DNA of 64,000 nucleotides from Clostridia bacterium (GCA_017430945.1 JAFRMB010000113.1:17051-81050); one strand, 5' to 3'. Counted from the first letter of the stretch, positions 43,210-53,469 are shown. Translations and numbers: made by a program. Notes: generated by a model from the sequence alone, not told the origin.

Positions 43210-44088
43210 ATGAAGAAATCCAAGTTTCCCTATCTGGTGCTGACACCGATGATGCTGCTTTTGACGCTGTTCATCGTCGTTCCGATCATCGCCAGCTTCG
43301 TGATATCGTTCATGGACTATTCTCCATTGCGCGATACAGGCAACATGTTCATCGGCCTGAAGAACTTCAGGACACTGCTGACGGACGATCTGTACTCTGC
43401 GGCGCTGAAGAATCTGTTGTATTACGTCGCGATCTTCGTCGTCATCAACCTGGTGCTGACGCTGATCACCTCGGCACTGCTGTGCCAGCTCAGCTCCAAC
43501 AAGTGGCGTTCGCTGTTCCGGACGGCGTTCTTCATGCCCTGCGTCGCCCCGTTGGCCGCGGTCACGGTGGTCTGGCAGAAGTGCCTCTTCCCCACTCGGG
43601 GCGGTGCGCTGAATATGATACTCGGCCGGCTGGGCGTGCCCGCGCTTGACTGGCTCGGCAATGCCAATACGCTCATGACGTCGATCATCATCCTGTCGCT
43701 TTGGGCGGATGTCGGCTACAACACCATCCTGTTCATCGCAGGCATGCAGGGCATCCCGCGCGACTTCTACGAGGCCGCCGAGATCGACGGCGCCGGCCCT
43801 GTCCGCCGGTTCTTCAGCATCACCATGCCGCTTTTGACGCGCACGTTCTCCTTCGTGTGTATCATGACGATCATCTCGCAGTTCCAGGCCTTCGCGCAGT
43901 TCTCGATCCTCGCGCCCACAGGCGGGCCGAGCCGTTCGGCTTACGTGCTGGGCACCTATATCTACCGCATAGGTTTCGTGTCCCATGACATGGGCTACGC
44001 CTCCGCGGTCTCCGTCACACTGTTTCTGATCATGCTGGTCATCACCCTGATCCAGCAGCGCATGAACCGCGTGGATTGGAGGTATTGA
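43210..44088 (+). CDS. CUT1 sugar ABC permease, MalF/UgpA-like
   Basis: 292 residues from ATG 43210; GTG 43198 is a possible alternative because the binding site GGGAAGGG lies close to it. Six transmembrane helices and the EAA loop EAAEIDGAGPVRRFFSITMP (about 195-215), where the ATPase docks. Pairs with the next permease. Confidence 0.9.
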   Translation: MKKSKFPYLVLTPMMLLLTLFIVVPIIASFVISFMDYSPLRDTGNMFIGLKNFRTLLTDDLYSAALKNLLYYVAIFVVINLVLTLITSALLCQLSSNKWRSLFRTAFFMPCVAPLAAVTVVWQKCLFPTRGGALNMILGRLGVPALDWLGNANTLMTSIIILSLWADVGYNTILFIAGMQGIPRDFYEAAEIDGAGPVRRFFSITMPLLTRTFSFVCIMTIISQFQAFAQFSILAPTGGPSRSAYVLGTYIYRIGFVSHDMGYASAVSVTLFLIMLVITLIQQRMNRVDWRY

Positions 44089-44090
44089 CG

Positions 44091-44924
44091 ATGAAAGCAA
44101 CTCGTCGCGCGAGCCAAAGGCGCGCAGAGATCATCATAATCATTTGCATGGTGGTCGTGGCCGTCATCTTCATCATGCCCTACATATGGATGCTGCTGGA
44201 CTCCTTCAAGCCCATGAAGGAGATCATCAAGGGCAAATCCTTCTGGCCGGAAGATTTCACCTTCAAGAACTACAACACCGTGCTCACCAAGGCGCCCATC
44301 CTGACATGGCTTCGCAACAGCACCATTACCGCCGTGACCGGCACGGTCATCATGCTGTTCACCAGCACGCTGGCGGGCTTTGTGTTCGCCAAGTATGAAT
44401 TCAGGGGCAAGAATCTGCTGTTCCTGTTCATACTGGCTACGATGATGGTGCCCCAGCAGGCGACCATGATCCCGAGCTTCCTGCTCATCCAGAAACTGGG
44501 CCTGTATGACAATCTGGCATCACTGGTGCTGCCCAGGATGGTCGGCGGCTTCGGCATCTTCCTTTGCCGTCAGTTCATCGCAGACATTCCGGACGACCTG
44601 ATGGACGCAGCGCAGATCGACGGTGCCGGAGACATGTTCATCTACCGCAAGCTGATCCTGCCGCTCATCATGCCGGCCATCAGCGCGCTGGCGATCTTCA
44701 CATTCCTTGAAAAGTGGAACGACTACCTCGGACCGTTGCTCTATCTGAGCAAGACCACAAACATGACCATGCCGCTGGCACTGAGCTTTTTCTCGAGCCA
44801 GCATTTCCAGGACATCGACGCGATCATGGCGGCAGCTACGATCATCATGCTGCCTGTGACGGTCGTGTTCCTCGCCTTCCAGAAGCAGTTCGTCGAAGGC
44901 ATCGCCATCACGGGCATGAAGTGA
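44091..44924 (+). CDS. CUT1 sugar ABC permease, MalG/UgpE-like
   Basis: 277 residues from ATG 44091, 7 nt after GGAGGT at the end of the previous gene (2-nt gap). Six transmembrane helices; EAA loop DAAQIDGAGDMFIYRKLILP. Together with the previous permease it forms the channel. In Firmicutes a shared MsmK/MsmX-type ATPase encoded elsewhere usually powers such operons, and this fits here. Confidence 0.93.
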   Translation: MKATRRASQRRAEIIIIICMVVVAVIFIMPYIWMLLDSFKPMKEIIKGKSFWPEDFTFKNYNTVLTKAPILTWLRNSTITAVTGTVIMLFTSTLAGFVFAKYEFRGKNLLFLFILATMMVPQQATMIPSFLLIQKLGLYDNLASLVLPRMVGGFGIFLCRQFIADIPDDLMDAAQIDGAGDMFIYRKLILPLIMPAISALAIFTFLEKWNDYLGPLLYLSKTTNMTMPLALSFFSSQHFQDIDAIMAAATIIMLPVTVVFLAFQKQFVEGIAITGMK

Positions 44925-44934
44925 TGAACCTGTT

Positions 44935-45579
44935 ATGAAGTCGATCGTCAGACTGGTGATATTCGACCTCGACGGAACTTTGATAGATACCGTGCGGATG
45001 ACAGCGCCGGCCATCCGGGAGGTGGCCGGCCGCTGTCATTTGCCTGTGCCGACCGAAGCGGCTGTACGCGATGCGATGGGGCTGCATGATTCGCAGTTTT
45101 ATCCGCGGCTCCTGCCGGATGCCACAGGTGCGCAGCTGGAAGCGTTGGCGGTGGATGTCGAGCGGCGCGAAGGCGAGATCGCAAGGCAGCTCGGTGCGCG
45201 CATCCTGTTCGACGGTGTGGCGGAGATGCTTGAGCGCATGCAGGCACTTGGCTTCACGATGTGCATCGCCAGCACAGGCAGCCGCGCCCATGTGCGCGAC
45301 ATGTTGGACTGCTCCGGCATTCGGGAGCGCTTTTCGGGCATATGGTGCGACGCGGCGGACAAAACAGCGATGACCGGCGAGATCCTGGCAGCTCATACAC
45401 CCTGTGACGCCGTCTATGTCGGTGATACGGCGATCGACGTCCGCGCGGCCAGGCGCAACGGCATTTGCGTTTACGGCGCCGGCTTTGGCTATGTGAAGCC
45501 GCACGAACGTATGCTGTTTGATGCAGTCGCCGATACGCCGGACGCGCTGCTGGCACTTCTCACACAAAGGAGGCGTTGA
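44935..45579 (+). CDS. HAD-family phosphatase, PGP/beta-phosphoglucomutase-like
   Basis: 214 residues. Motif I FDLDGTLID (nucleophile Asp at 11), motif II ASTGS, motif IV VGDTAIDVRAARR. The helical cap between motifs I and II is of the C1 type, as in phosphoglycolate phosphatase. In this operon it may dephosphorylate a sugar phosphate or act as a mutase; the substrate is unknown. The ribosome binding site is weak and the gene begins 10 nt after the permease stop. Confidence 0.88.
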   Translation: MKSIVRLVIFDLDGTLIDTVRMTAPAIREVAGRCHLPVPTEAAVRDAMGLHDSQFYPRLLPDATGAQLEALAVDVERREGEIARQLGARILFDGVAEMLERMQALGFTMCIASTGSRAHVRDMLDCSGIRERFSGIWCDAADKTAMTGEILAAHTPCDAVYVGDTAIDVRAARRNGICVYGAGFGYVKPHERMLFDAVADTPDALLALLTQRRR

Positions 45580-45582
45580 AGC

Positions 45583-46530
45583 TTGGAGGCATATCTTGGC
45601 ATCGACGGCGGAGGCACCAAAACGAAACTGATCCTCTGCGATCAGGAGGGCAGGACGCTCGCCGAGGCGACCATGCCCACCTGCAATTATATGCAGGTCG
45701 GCATCGACGGCATGAAGGACGTGCTTTCAAAAGGCCTCGATGCCGTTCTGAACACTTCCGGACTGCAGATCCAACAGATCTCATCGGCCTTTGCCGGCAT
45801 ACCCTGTTTCGGGGATATCAGAGCAGATATACCCGCGCTGCAGGATGCGGTATCGAGCGCGCTTGGGGCTGTCCCTCACCGGATCGGCAACGACTGTGAG
45901 AATTCGCTTGCGGGCACACTGGCAGGCGTGTGCGGGATCAGCCTGATCTGCGGGACCGGCTCCATCGCGTGCGGATGCAACCGTTCAGGCGAAGTCATGC
46001 GCTGTGGCGGCTGGCATCACGCGATCGGCAGCGATGAAGGCAGCGGTTACTGGATCGGCATCGAACTGCTCCACGCATTCACGCGTCAAAGCGACGGACG
46101 CGACCCGAGGACGCCGCTCTACCGTTTGATCCGCACATCTCTACAGCTGGATGAGGATGGCGACGTCATCACGCGCGTGGTCGACGAATGGCGCATGGAC
46201 CGCACGAAGATCGCGTCGCTCTCCCGACTGATCGGTGATCTCTGCGAGCAGGGGGACCCGACGGCCGAGAGGATCCTTGACAGGGCGGCGGCAGAGCTTG
46301 CGGACATGGCCCTGGCGCTGTACCGCCGGCTCGGATTCACCGGATGCATGCCCGTCAGTTATTCCGGCGGGATATTCAACATCGGCAGGCCCATACTCGA
46401 TCCGCTCGCACATAAGCTGCGGGCGTTCGATATGACGCTGTGTGCGCCGAAGCTTCCGCCGGACCTCGGCGCAGTCGTCCTCGCATGCCGCCATATCGGC
46501 GCGCCCATCCCCGTCGGACTTCTCAAATGA
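45583..46530 (+). CDS. BadF/N-acetylglucosamine-kinase-like ATPase
   Basis: 315 residues from TTG 45583, 9 nt after AGGAGG; this start opens directly on the phosphate-1 motif LGIDGGGTKTK. Later blocks: CGTGSIACG, GGWHHAIGSDEGSGYWIG and the adenosine motif around SGGIFNIGRP. These are typical of the eukaryote-like N-acetylglucosamine kinase/BadF branch of the ASKHA fold. Likely phosphorylates the amino sugar or hexose released by the GH4 enzymes. It is the only sugar kinase in the two carbohydrate loci. Confidence 0.88.
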   Translation: MEAYLGIDGGGTKTKLILCDQEGRTLAEATMPTCNYMQVGIDGMKDVLSKGLDAVLNTSGLQIQQISSAFAGIPCFGDIRADIPALQDAVSSALGAVPHRIGNDCENSLAGTLAGVCGISLICGTGSIACGCNRSGEVMRCGGWHHAIGSDEGSGYWIGIELLHAFTRQSDGRDPRTPLYRLIRTSLQLDEDGDVITRVVDEWRMDRTKIASLSRLIGDLCEQGDPTAERILDRAAAELADMALALYRRLGFTGCMPVSYSGGIFNIGRPILDPLAHKLRAFDMTLCAPKLPPDLGAVVLACRHIGAPIPVGLLK

Positions 46531-46590
46531 ACAACGTACTGCAGCAGACCGGACGTTTTCGACCCAACGATCGAAGTGAGGTGCTTTTAC

Positions 46591-48429
46591 ATGAAGAGAT
46601 CCCTTACGCGCTGTATGCTATGGATGCTGACGCTTTCGCTGATCTTCGCGCTCTGTGTACCGCTCGCCTCTGCCGAGACGGCGGGATCGCTCGTGCCGCA
46701 AGCGCTGGATTATACCGAGGATCCCGTCGACATCCCCAACCCGGATCGCGGCTTTTACCGGGCCAATGACGGCATGGTGGTGCCTGTCGAGGCGACCGAG
46801 GGATCCCGGAGCCAGCAGATGAACGTCGGCGCGGAGCCCGCCGAGGTCGCCGGCGTGACAGTCGATACGCGGATCAGTCACGTGTATTTCGACCTGAGGA
46901 ACTATTCCAGCAACGCCTTTACGGGCAGAGGAACGCGCTTCAAAGAAGAATATGAAGCGCCGGCAGACGTCTCCATTGCCTCTCGAGGCGATCCAGAACC
47001 ATGTGATTACGCGACGAACTTCGATTACTGGCTTGAGAACGAAGTCCCCAACTGGCCGCACGGGCAGTCTCAGGACATCACGGAAGACGGTCTGGCTTAC
47101 ATTCGCGACAAGCTTCAGCAGGTCCGCGACGGTGAGGGCGTCACCCTGGTGCGCTTCAGCTATGACGGCCCCGGCTTCAGTTGGGTGGACTGTGACCATC
47201 CCGAGGACGGCTACATCGATCAGCTCATCGCGGATATCGAGCCCGACAAGGAGCAGCTGCTCAGGCACATCGAACAGATCAAGCCGATCCTGGCGGAATA
47301 TGAAGACGTGATCATGGCGCTGGATGGCGGCATGTTCGGACCATGGGGCGAGATGCATTCGACCACCTTCGGCACGAGCCCAGAGGCCTACAAGTGGCTG
47401 ATCGACGCCTGGCTGGATGCCGTTCCGAAGTCAAGGTCCATCATCGTGCAGCCCGGGGCTTTCCTCTCGTGGTACAATGCCACATACGGTACGGCTTATG
47501 GCTTTGCCGACATCGACCAGATCCCGGCACCGGAACCCGGAACGCCGGAAAACCGCCTCGGTTTCTTCAATGACAGCTATGCGTTCGGCTGTGATGAAGG
47601 TGAAGATTTTGCGGATGACTGGGGCTCGCTTTCGGAGGGTACCTTCTGGCCCGGGAACCCGCTGGGCGACGAGGAAGATTACGATCGCGGCCGCATCATG
47701 ACCAGGATCCGCCTGCAGAACAGCTTTTATGGCGGCGAGGCTCAGGGCGATGAGACGCTCTGGAACACCTATCCCTTCATCGCCTTCGAAGCTTCCTATG
47801 CTCAGACCGTATACCTGAACGCCGATTACTCCGATGAGGTCCATTCGCGTTGGGCTGATTTTGAATACACAGAAGCGAACATGCTCGCGACACTGGAAAA
47901 CGCCTATAAAGCGCCGTACACCATCGACCAGGCCGTGTTCGATCCGGTCTATGACGGCAGGAACGGCGTGGAATACTGGCGCGACCGGCTCGGCTATCGC
48001 CTGGTGCTGCGCGATGCAAACGCCAGTGACAGGGTGAGCGCAGCGGATGATCTGTGTTTTGAGGGCAAGATCCAGAACGTCGGTTTTGGCAATATCGTCA
48101 ATCAGAAGCGCGTGAGCGTGATCCTGTTGTCCCAGGACGATGGCACGGCCTATGCCGCGCCCGCCGATATCGATCCGCGGCTGTGGCGCCCCGACCTTGA
48201 CAGCCGCGCGAGCAACACCGCTGCCTATCGCGACCTGAGCTTTTCGATCCCCGTATCCGCGTTTGGCGAGCTGCCGGCCGGCAGGTACGACATCTATCTC
48301 AGGATCAACGATCCGAAGGAGCAGAGCGAGAACAAGCGCTGCATCCGCTTTGCGAACAAAGGCGATGTCTGGGATGCCGAGCTCGGCGCAAACCGGATCG
48401 GCACCACCGAGATCGTCGATACTCCGTAA
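46591..48429 (+). CDS. Secreted DUF4874/DUF4832 protein
   Basis: 612 residues from ATG 46591 behind GAGGTG. Signal peptide 1-28 (ASA|E). The N-terminal domain (about 45-330) has the TIM-barrel look of DUF4874, with PNPDRGFYR near its start and ALDGGMFGPWGEMHST. The C-terminal half has DUF4832 traits (NDSYAFG, an EASYAQTVYLNADY segment) and a final beta-sandwich. Such proteins sit with carbohydrate genes and are suspected glycoside hydrolases or binding proteins, without proven activity as far as I know. Last gene of the GH4-2 operon; probably acts outside the cell on the polymer feeding the importer (inference). Confidence 0.85.
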   Translation: MKRSLTRCMLWMLTLSLIFALCVPLASAETAGSLVPQALDYTEDPVDIPNPDRGFYRANDGMVVPVEATEGSRSQQMNVGAEPAEVAGVTVDTRISHVYFDLRNYSSNAFTGRGTRFKEEYEAPADVSIASRGDPEPCDYATNFDYWLENEVPNWPHGQSQDITEDGLAYIRDKLQQVRDGEGVTLVRFSYDGPGFSWVDCDHPEDGYIDQLIADIEPDKEQLLRHIEQIKPILAEYEDVIMALDGGMFGPWGEMHSTTFGTSPEAYKWLIDAWLDAVPKSRSIIVQPGAFLSWYNATYGTAYGFADIDQIPAPEPGTPENRLGFFNDSYAFGCDEGEDFADDWGSLSEGTFWPGNPLGDEEDYDRGRIMTRIRLQNSFYGGEAQGDETLWNTYPFIAFEASYAQTVYLNADYSDEVHSRWADFEYTEANMLATLENAYKAPYTIDQAVFDPVYDGRNGVEYWRDRLGYRLVLRDANASDRVSAADDLCFEGKIQNVGFGNIVNQKRVSVILLSQDDGTAYAAPADIDPRLWRPDLDSRASNTAAYRDLSFSIPVSAFGELPAGRYDIYLRINDPKEQSENKRCIRFANKGDVWDAELGANRIGTTEIVDTP

Positions 48430-48463
48430 TGCCGAACGATCTACGGCATTCGTCCCCGCACAA

Positions 48464-48492
48464 CGCCCGCCGGCCTTTCCTGCCGGCGGGCG
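48464..48492 (+). terminator. Terminator of the GH4-2 / CUT1 operon
   Basis: A perfect 11-bp GC-rich stem (48464-48474 with 48482-48492), then ATCATTTTATTTGTTT, 35 nt after the DUF4832 gene stop. Confidence 0.9.
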
Positions 48493-48527
48493 GATCATTT
48501 TATTTGTTTCATCAGAATGATGCAGAG

Positions 48528-49952
48528 TCAGACGAGCATGGTCGATACCGCGTAGTTGAGACCGATCAACGCCAGAAGTCCCAGCAGTTCCTGTCTCCAC
48601 CTATTGTTCAAAAGGCCCAGGCATTCACGCATGAACGCGTTCGGCCAATACCACCAAATGGTCCTGCTGCCGATGCCCTCGGCTGAGAGCCCTGCCAGGG
48701 ATGCCCAAACGCCGCTTCGGAAGACGTGATAATTCGTCGTCGCATAGGCGATCTTCGCATCGCCTGTTCCGATGAGCTCCTTTGAAAACAGCATGTTCTG
48801 ATAGGTGTTCCGGGAACAGGCTTCGTCTATGATATCCTTCTCCGGAATGCCCTGCGAGATAAGATACCGCCGCATCGCCTCGGCCTCCGGCATGACTTCG
48901 TCTGAGCCCTGTCCGCCCGAAGGGATGAACACAGCTTCCTTGCCCGTTGCATCCTTTTGGGCTTTCCAGAATGCGATGGCGGCGTCAACACGTCCGCGTA
49001 GCAGCGGCGTGAGCGTGCCGTCCCTGCGAAAACGGCAACCCAGTATGACGATATAATCCCTGTCGTAGGCAGGCTTGTGTCTTGCAGCCATAAGGCCGCA
49101 CAGGATCGCGCCCATCATCATGCATTCGAAGTATGCAAACACCGTTGCGTAGACGCCCCTCATCGCTTCAAGGATGCCGCTGGCCTGTGCATCCTGCCTG
49201 TACAGGATCCATCCGATGCCTAGTCCGGCTGTCAGGATCACCCCTGTAAGGATGCCCAGAAGATTTTTGAGACAAGCGCCTTCGTGTCGCAGCAGCGCGA
49301 TATTGCTGACCGCCATCGCGACCGCAAAGACCAGCACCATCGGCGCGGTGATCGCCATGAATCCCCACGATGCCCGGCTGATCTCGCTGTAGGCGCTCAG
49401 CATCGGAAATGCGGCGGGATCGGCGATATGCCGAAAGGTCACGTAGGCCATCAGCGTTCCGGTCAGCAGCGCGAATATCGAAAAGCCGGCGGCATGTATC
49501 GTGCCGTAGGAATAGAATTCTCTCCAATCGACGTTCAGAAACCATCTGAGTGTAAGGAACGCCACAGCCAGGCAGAATATCGTGAAGGAAAGCATGACCA
49601 CGCTGTCCCCGGTGAACCCGCCCGTACTTGGATCATACACCGTCATGAGCGGCCCGACCCGATAGCTGCGTACAGCGACGGGCAGACCGGCCTCGCTGAC
49701 AAAGCGCATCGTCGTCTCTCCCCTGTGCCTGGGCCGGATCTGTACACGGGCGCATCCGTCGGTTCGGTCAGTCCCGCCCGATGAAAGTTTTACGATCTGA
49801 TCCGCCGAACCGTTGGCGCTCAGGGACTCCCCCGTCGCGACCCACACCGGGATGAACACCGTATAACGGTTTCCTACGGCCCATCTGTAGCCGATACAGA
49901 CGGTCAATAGCAGCGCAGCCAGCAGGGCGATCTGCAATGCGATCTTTTTCAT
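48528..49952 (-). CDS. Polytopic membrane protein with DUF218 (YdcF/SanA-like) domain
   Basis: 474 residues from ATG 49952 behind GGAAGGA. An N-terminal helix, an extracytoplasmic segment (about 30-115), then several transmembrane helices (about 120-310), then a DUF218 domain (about 325-450): DYIVILGCRFRRDGTLTP, VFIPSGGQGSDEVMPEAEAM, SRNTYQNMLFS and ATTNYHVFRSG. This is the ElyC/SanA/YdcF family connected with envelope integrity in E. coli. The charged pattern GCR...GGQGxDE...RNT is intact. Monocistronic; function in this organism is unknown. Confidence 0.87.
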   Translation of the reverse strand: MKKIALQIALLAALLLTVCIGYRWAVGNRYTVFIPVWVATGESLSANGSADQIVKLSSGGTDRTDGCARVQIRPRHRGETTMRFVSEAGLPVAVRSYRVGPLMTVYDPSTGGFTGDSVVMLSFTIFCLAVAFLTLRWFLNVDWREFYSYGTIHAAGFSIFALLTGTLMAYVTFRHIADPAAFPMLSAYSEISRASWGFMAITAPMVLVFAVAMAVSNIALLRHEGACLKNLLGILTGVILTAGLGIGWILYRQDAQASGILEAMRGVYATVFAYFECMMMGAILCGLMAARHKPAYDRDYIVILGCRFRRDGTLTPLLRGRVDAAIAFWKAQKDATGKEAVFIPSGGQGSDEVMPEAEAMRRYLISQGIPEKDIIDEACSRNTYQNMLFSKELIGTGDAKIAYATTNYHVFRSGVWASLAGLSAEGIGSRTIWWYWPNAFMRECLGLLNNRWRQELLGLLALIGLNYAVSTMLV

Positions 49953-50520
49953 GGGATACGTCCTTCCTTTGCCTGAAAACCGCGGATCGTACAACGTTCG
50001 TCAGGTCAAAACGTCTATTGATGCAAATGTCCTTCGTCATTCCAGTTGGCACGCAATCCGCCGTGCGGCTTGTGATCCCGTTTCGACGCCGTGACCCTGG
50101 TTTTCCCGTTCGTCATGGTCGCAAATGATAGCAGCTGTCCGGACGACTGCGCATATTGTAATGGCTGAAACTGAAAAAGACCTTGAAACAGATCCCTGCC
50201 TTCTTTGGTCATCAGCTGCAACTGTTTTTTGCTGTGCCGCTCCTGAAATAACCCATTCCGCCTGCTGCGCTCCGTTCACAGGTGCTCCTCAGCCTGTTTC
50301 TGACGATATCGTATCATATCGATCGTCACATAATGATCACAGAAACATACACGACGCTTCATTTGTCCAACGCTCCAGGCTGAACCTGAAACACGTCGCG
50401 AGGGTACAGAATCCCATCTGTGCCACATCGATCGACGGTTCGATCCAAATCATCCGATCCCATCACATTTCCAGCATAGACCTCGTCGGTGTGCTCACGG
50501 GTTAAAAGAAGATGAACGCC
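49953..50520. other. 570-bp region without a convincing gene
   Basis: Only short open frames are present (minus strand about 50015-50221, 50037-50279, 50359-50556), with no good ribosome binding sites or recognisable domains. It may be a decayed gene or hold an untranslated RNA; nothing more can be supported. Confidence 0.4.
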
Positions 50521-50549
50521 TTGACATATGTATATGGTTAGAGTATAAT
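50521..50549 (+). promoter_or_regulatory. Full-consensus promoter of the amino-acid ABC operon
   Basis: TTGACA (50521-50526), exactly 17 bp, TATAAT (50544-50549), about 55 bp before the first start codon. The best promoter match in the window. Confidence 0.92.
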
Positions 50550-50603
50550 TATTCACAGAGATGCACGATTATGTGCATAAATACACACGCGGAGGAATAT
50601 CCC

Positions 50604-51383
50604 ATGAAAAAAATGATCGCGCTGGCTTTAGCCCTGATCCTCACCTGCATCTGCTGCACTGCTCTGGCCGAAGGCGACAAGCCTCTTGCCGGCAAGAACC
50701 TCACCGTTGCGATGAGCCCCGATTTCATGTACTTTGAGACCGTTTCCGAGACCGAGGAATGCGGCTACGAAGGCTTGGATATCGACATCCTGAAGTCTCT
50801 GTCCGACAAGCTGGGCTTCACCTTCACCATCACGCCCATGGCGTTCTCTTCGCTGATCGGAACGCTGCAGACCGGGAATGCCGATCTGGTCATCAGCGGC
50901 ATGAGCCGCACCGATGAGCGTGCCCAGGTGGTCGATTTCTCCGTCACCTACGCCACCACCGACTTCGGCGTCGTCGTTCGGGCCGATTCCGATATCGACA
51001 GCTTCGAGGATCTTCTCGGCAAGGTCATCTGCTGCTCACAGGGCGCGTCCCAGGAAAACCTGATCCGCAATGAGATGGGCGGCGCGACACTCAAGACCTA
51101 TCAGGGCCAGTCCGCCGTTGGCCTCGCCGTTGCGGAGGCGAGCGACGGCGTCGATGCCGGCATCACCAGCATCAACGGCGCCAAGAAGCTGTCCAACACC
51201 GTGCTCAACGACGCAGGCGAACCTCTGCTCAAGTACTTTGTACTGGACTATGACGGCATCGCCGATGTGTACAACATCGCCTTCCCCAAAGGCAGCGAGC
51301 TGCTCCCCATCATCGATGAGGCGCTGCAGGGCATGATCGACTCCGGTGAGATGCAGGAGCTTATCGCCAAGTGGCTGTACTGA
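50604..51383 (+). CDS. Polar amino-acid ABC transporter substrate-binding protein
   Basis: 259 residues from ATG 50604, 8 nt after GGAGGA. Signal peptide ending ALA|E at 22; Cys residues inside it (TCICC) do not form a normal lipobox. The mature part is a type II family 3 binding protein: GYEGLDIDILKSLSDKLGF, ISGMSRTDERAQVVDFSVTY and the second-lobe IAKWLY end. Probably binds a polar or basic amino acid. First gene of the importer operon. Confidence 0.92.
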   Translation: MKKMIALALALILTCICCTALAEGDKPLAGKNLTVAMSPDFMYFETVSETEECGYEGLDIDILKSLSDKLGFTFTITPMAFSSLIGTLQTGNADLVISGMSRTDERAQVVDFSVTYATTDFGVVVRADSDIDSFEDLLGKVICCSQGASQENLIRNEMGGATLKTYQGQSAVGLAVAEASDGVDAGITSINGAKKLSNTVLNDAGEPLLKYFVLDYDGIADVYNIAFPKGSELLPIIDEALQGMIDSGEMQELIAKWLY

Positions 51384-51475
51384 TCGTTTCATAGTGCCGC
51401 CGGCACGCCCGACTCGTTCCATGCACCTCTCCTCCATGAGCGGGAGGTGCATCACTTATATGGGGAGAGATCTCA

Positions 51476-52127
51476 ATGCAGCTTGATTTTAGCATCATAT
51501 GGGGGTATCTGCCGATGTTTGGCGATGCCCTGCTGGTCACGCTCAAAGTCACGGTGTTCTCGCTGTTCTTTGCGCTGTTGTTGTCCATACCGCTGTCGCT
51601 TTGCAAGATATCCAATATCCGCCCGCTGCAGTGGTTCGCCTCCTTCTACACGTCCATATTCCGCGGCGTTCCGATCCTGGTCCAGGTATTCATGATGTAC
51701 TTCGGCATCCCCATCGCCACGGGCATCAAGATGAATGCCTTCACTGCCGGCACCGTGGTGTTTTCCATGAACTCCGCAGCCTACATATCCGAGAGCATGC
51801 GCGGCGGCATCCGCGCCATCGACAGAGGCCAGTATGAGGCTGCAATGGCCCTGGGCGTGCGCTATGGGGGCATGATGAAGGACATCATATTGCCCCAGGC
51901 TATCAAGAGCGTGCTTCCCAGCCTGGTGAACGAGTTCATCGGCCTTCTGAAAAACACCACGCTGATCGCCTCCATCGGCCTGGTCGACATACTGCGCGTG
52001 GGCCAGCTCATCCAGGCTGCCACCTATCGCGCTTTCGAGCCATTCTTTGTGATCTCCGTATTCTACTACATACTGGTCATGTCGCTTTCCTATCTTGGCA
52101 AGCTGCTGGAAAGGCGGGTGAACAAGA

Positions 52128-52141
<14 letters not shown>
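51476..52141 (+). CDS. Polar amino-acid ABC transporter permease
   Basis: 221 residues, HisM/GlnP family. Several transmembrane helices; the conserved [31 protein letters not shown] and the EAA loop [21 protein letters not shown] single permease gene implies a homodimer. Start ATG 51476 follows GGGGAGAG. Its end overlaps the ATPase gene by 14 bp. Confidence 0.95.
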
Positions 52142-53024
<883 letters not shown>

Positions 53025-53031
53025 TGATGAT

Positions 53032-53469
53032 ATGTTGATCAGACCGATGACCCTGGACGACTACGATGCGATTTACGCGCTGTGGCTGGCCTGCCCTGAG
53101 ATCGAATTGAACGATGTGGATGATACCCGTGAAGGCGTCGAACGCTTCCTGCGGCGAAACCCGGATACCGTGTGGGTCGCCGAGCTGGACGGGCGCATCG
53201 CAGGTGTGCTGATGGCGGGGACCGATGGCCTCCGCGGCTATATCTATCATGCATGCGTGCAGCGCGATCACCGCGGCCGCGGCATTGGCACCGCCTTGGT
53301 GGATACGGCCCTTGCAAAGCTGAGATCGCTCGGGCTGTCAAAGATCGGCATCCTCGTGTTTGCCGATAACGCCGATGGACTCTGTTTCTGGCAGAAGCAC
53401 GGCTTCTTCCAACGGGACGATCTGGCTTATTGCAGTTGTGTCCTTTCCGATGTCCGGCGCATCGGGTGA
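53032..53469 (+). CDS. GNAT-family N-acetyltransferase
   Basis: 145 residues from ATG 53032, 7 nt after the ATPase stop, coupled with only a weak binding site. GNAT pattern: N-terminal LIRPMTLDDYDAIYALW, the acetyl-CoA loop HRGRGIGTALV (R/Q-x2-G-x-G/A) and the C-terminal NADGLCFWQKHGF. Similar to small acetyltransferases of the YpeA/RimI-like group; the substrate is unknown, perhaps an amine imported by the neighbouring ABC system. Confidence 0.9.
   Translation: MLIRPMTLDDYDAIYALWLACPEIELNDVDDTREGVERFLRRNPDTVWVAELDGRIAGVLMAGTDGLRGYIYHACVQRDHRGRGIGTALVDTALAKLRSLGLSKIGILVFADNADGLCFWQKHGFFQRDDLAYCSCVLSDVRRIG

Noticed and set aside
42982..44100. A 372-codon minus-strand frame opposite the MalF-like permease
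   Set aside because: Charged, repetitive His/Asp/Arg-rich translation typical of an antisense shadow of a membrane protein gene.
47431..48600. A 389-codon minus-strand frame opposite the DUF4832 gene
   Set aside because: No start signals or domain; the plus-strand gene has a signal peptide, binding site and terminator.
50015..50556. Small minus-strand open frames as genes
   Set aside because: No ribosome binding sites, no homology I can recognise, and overlapping frames; listed only as an unexplained region.
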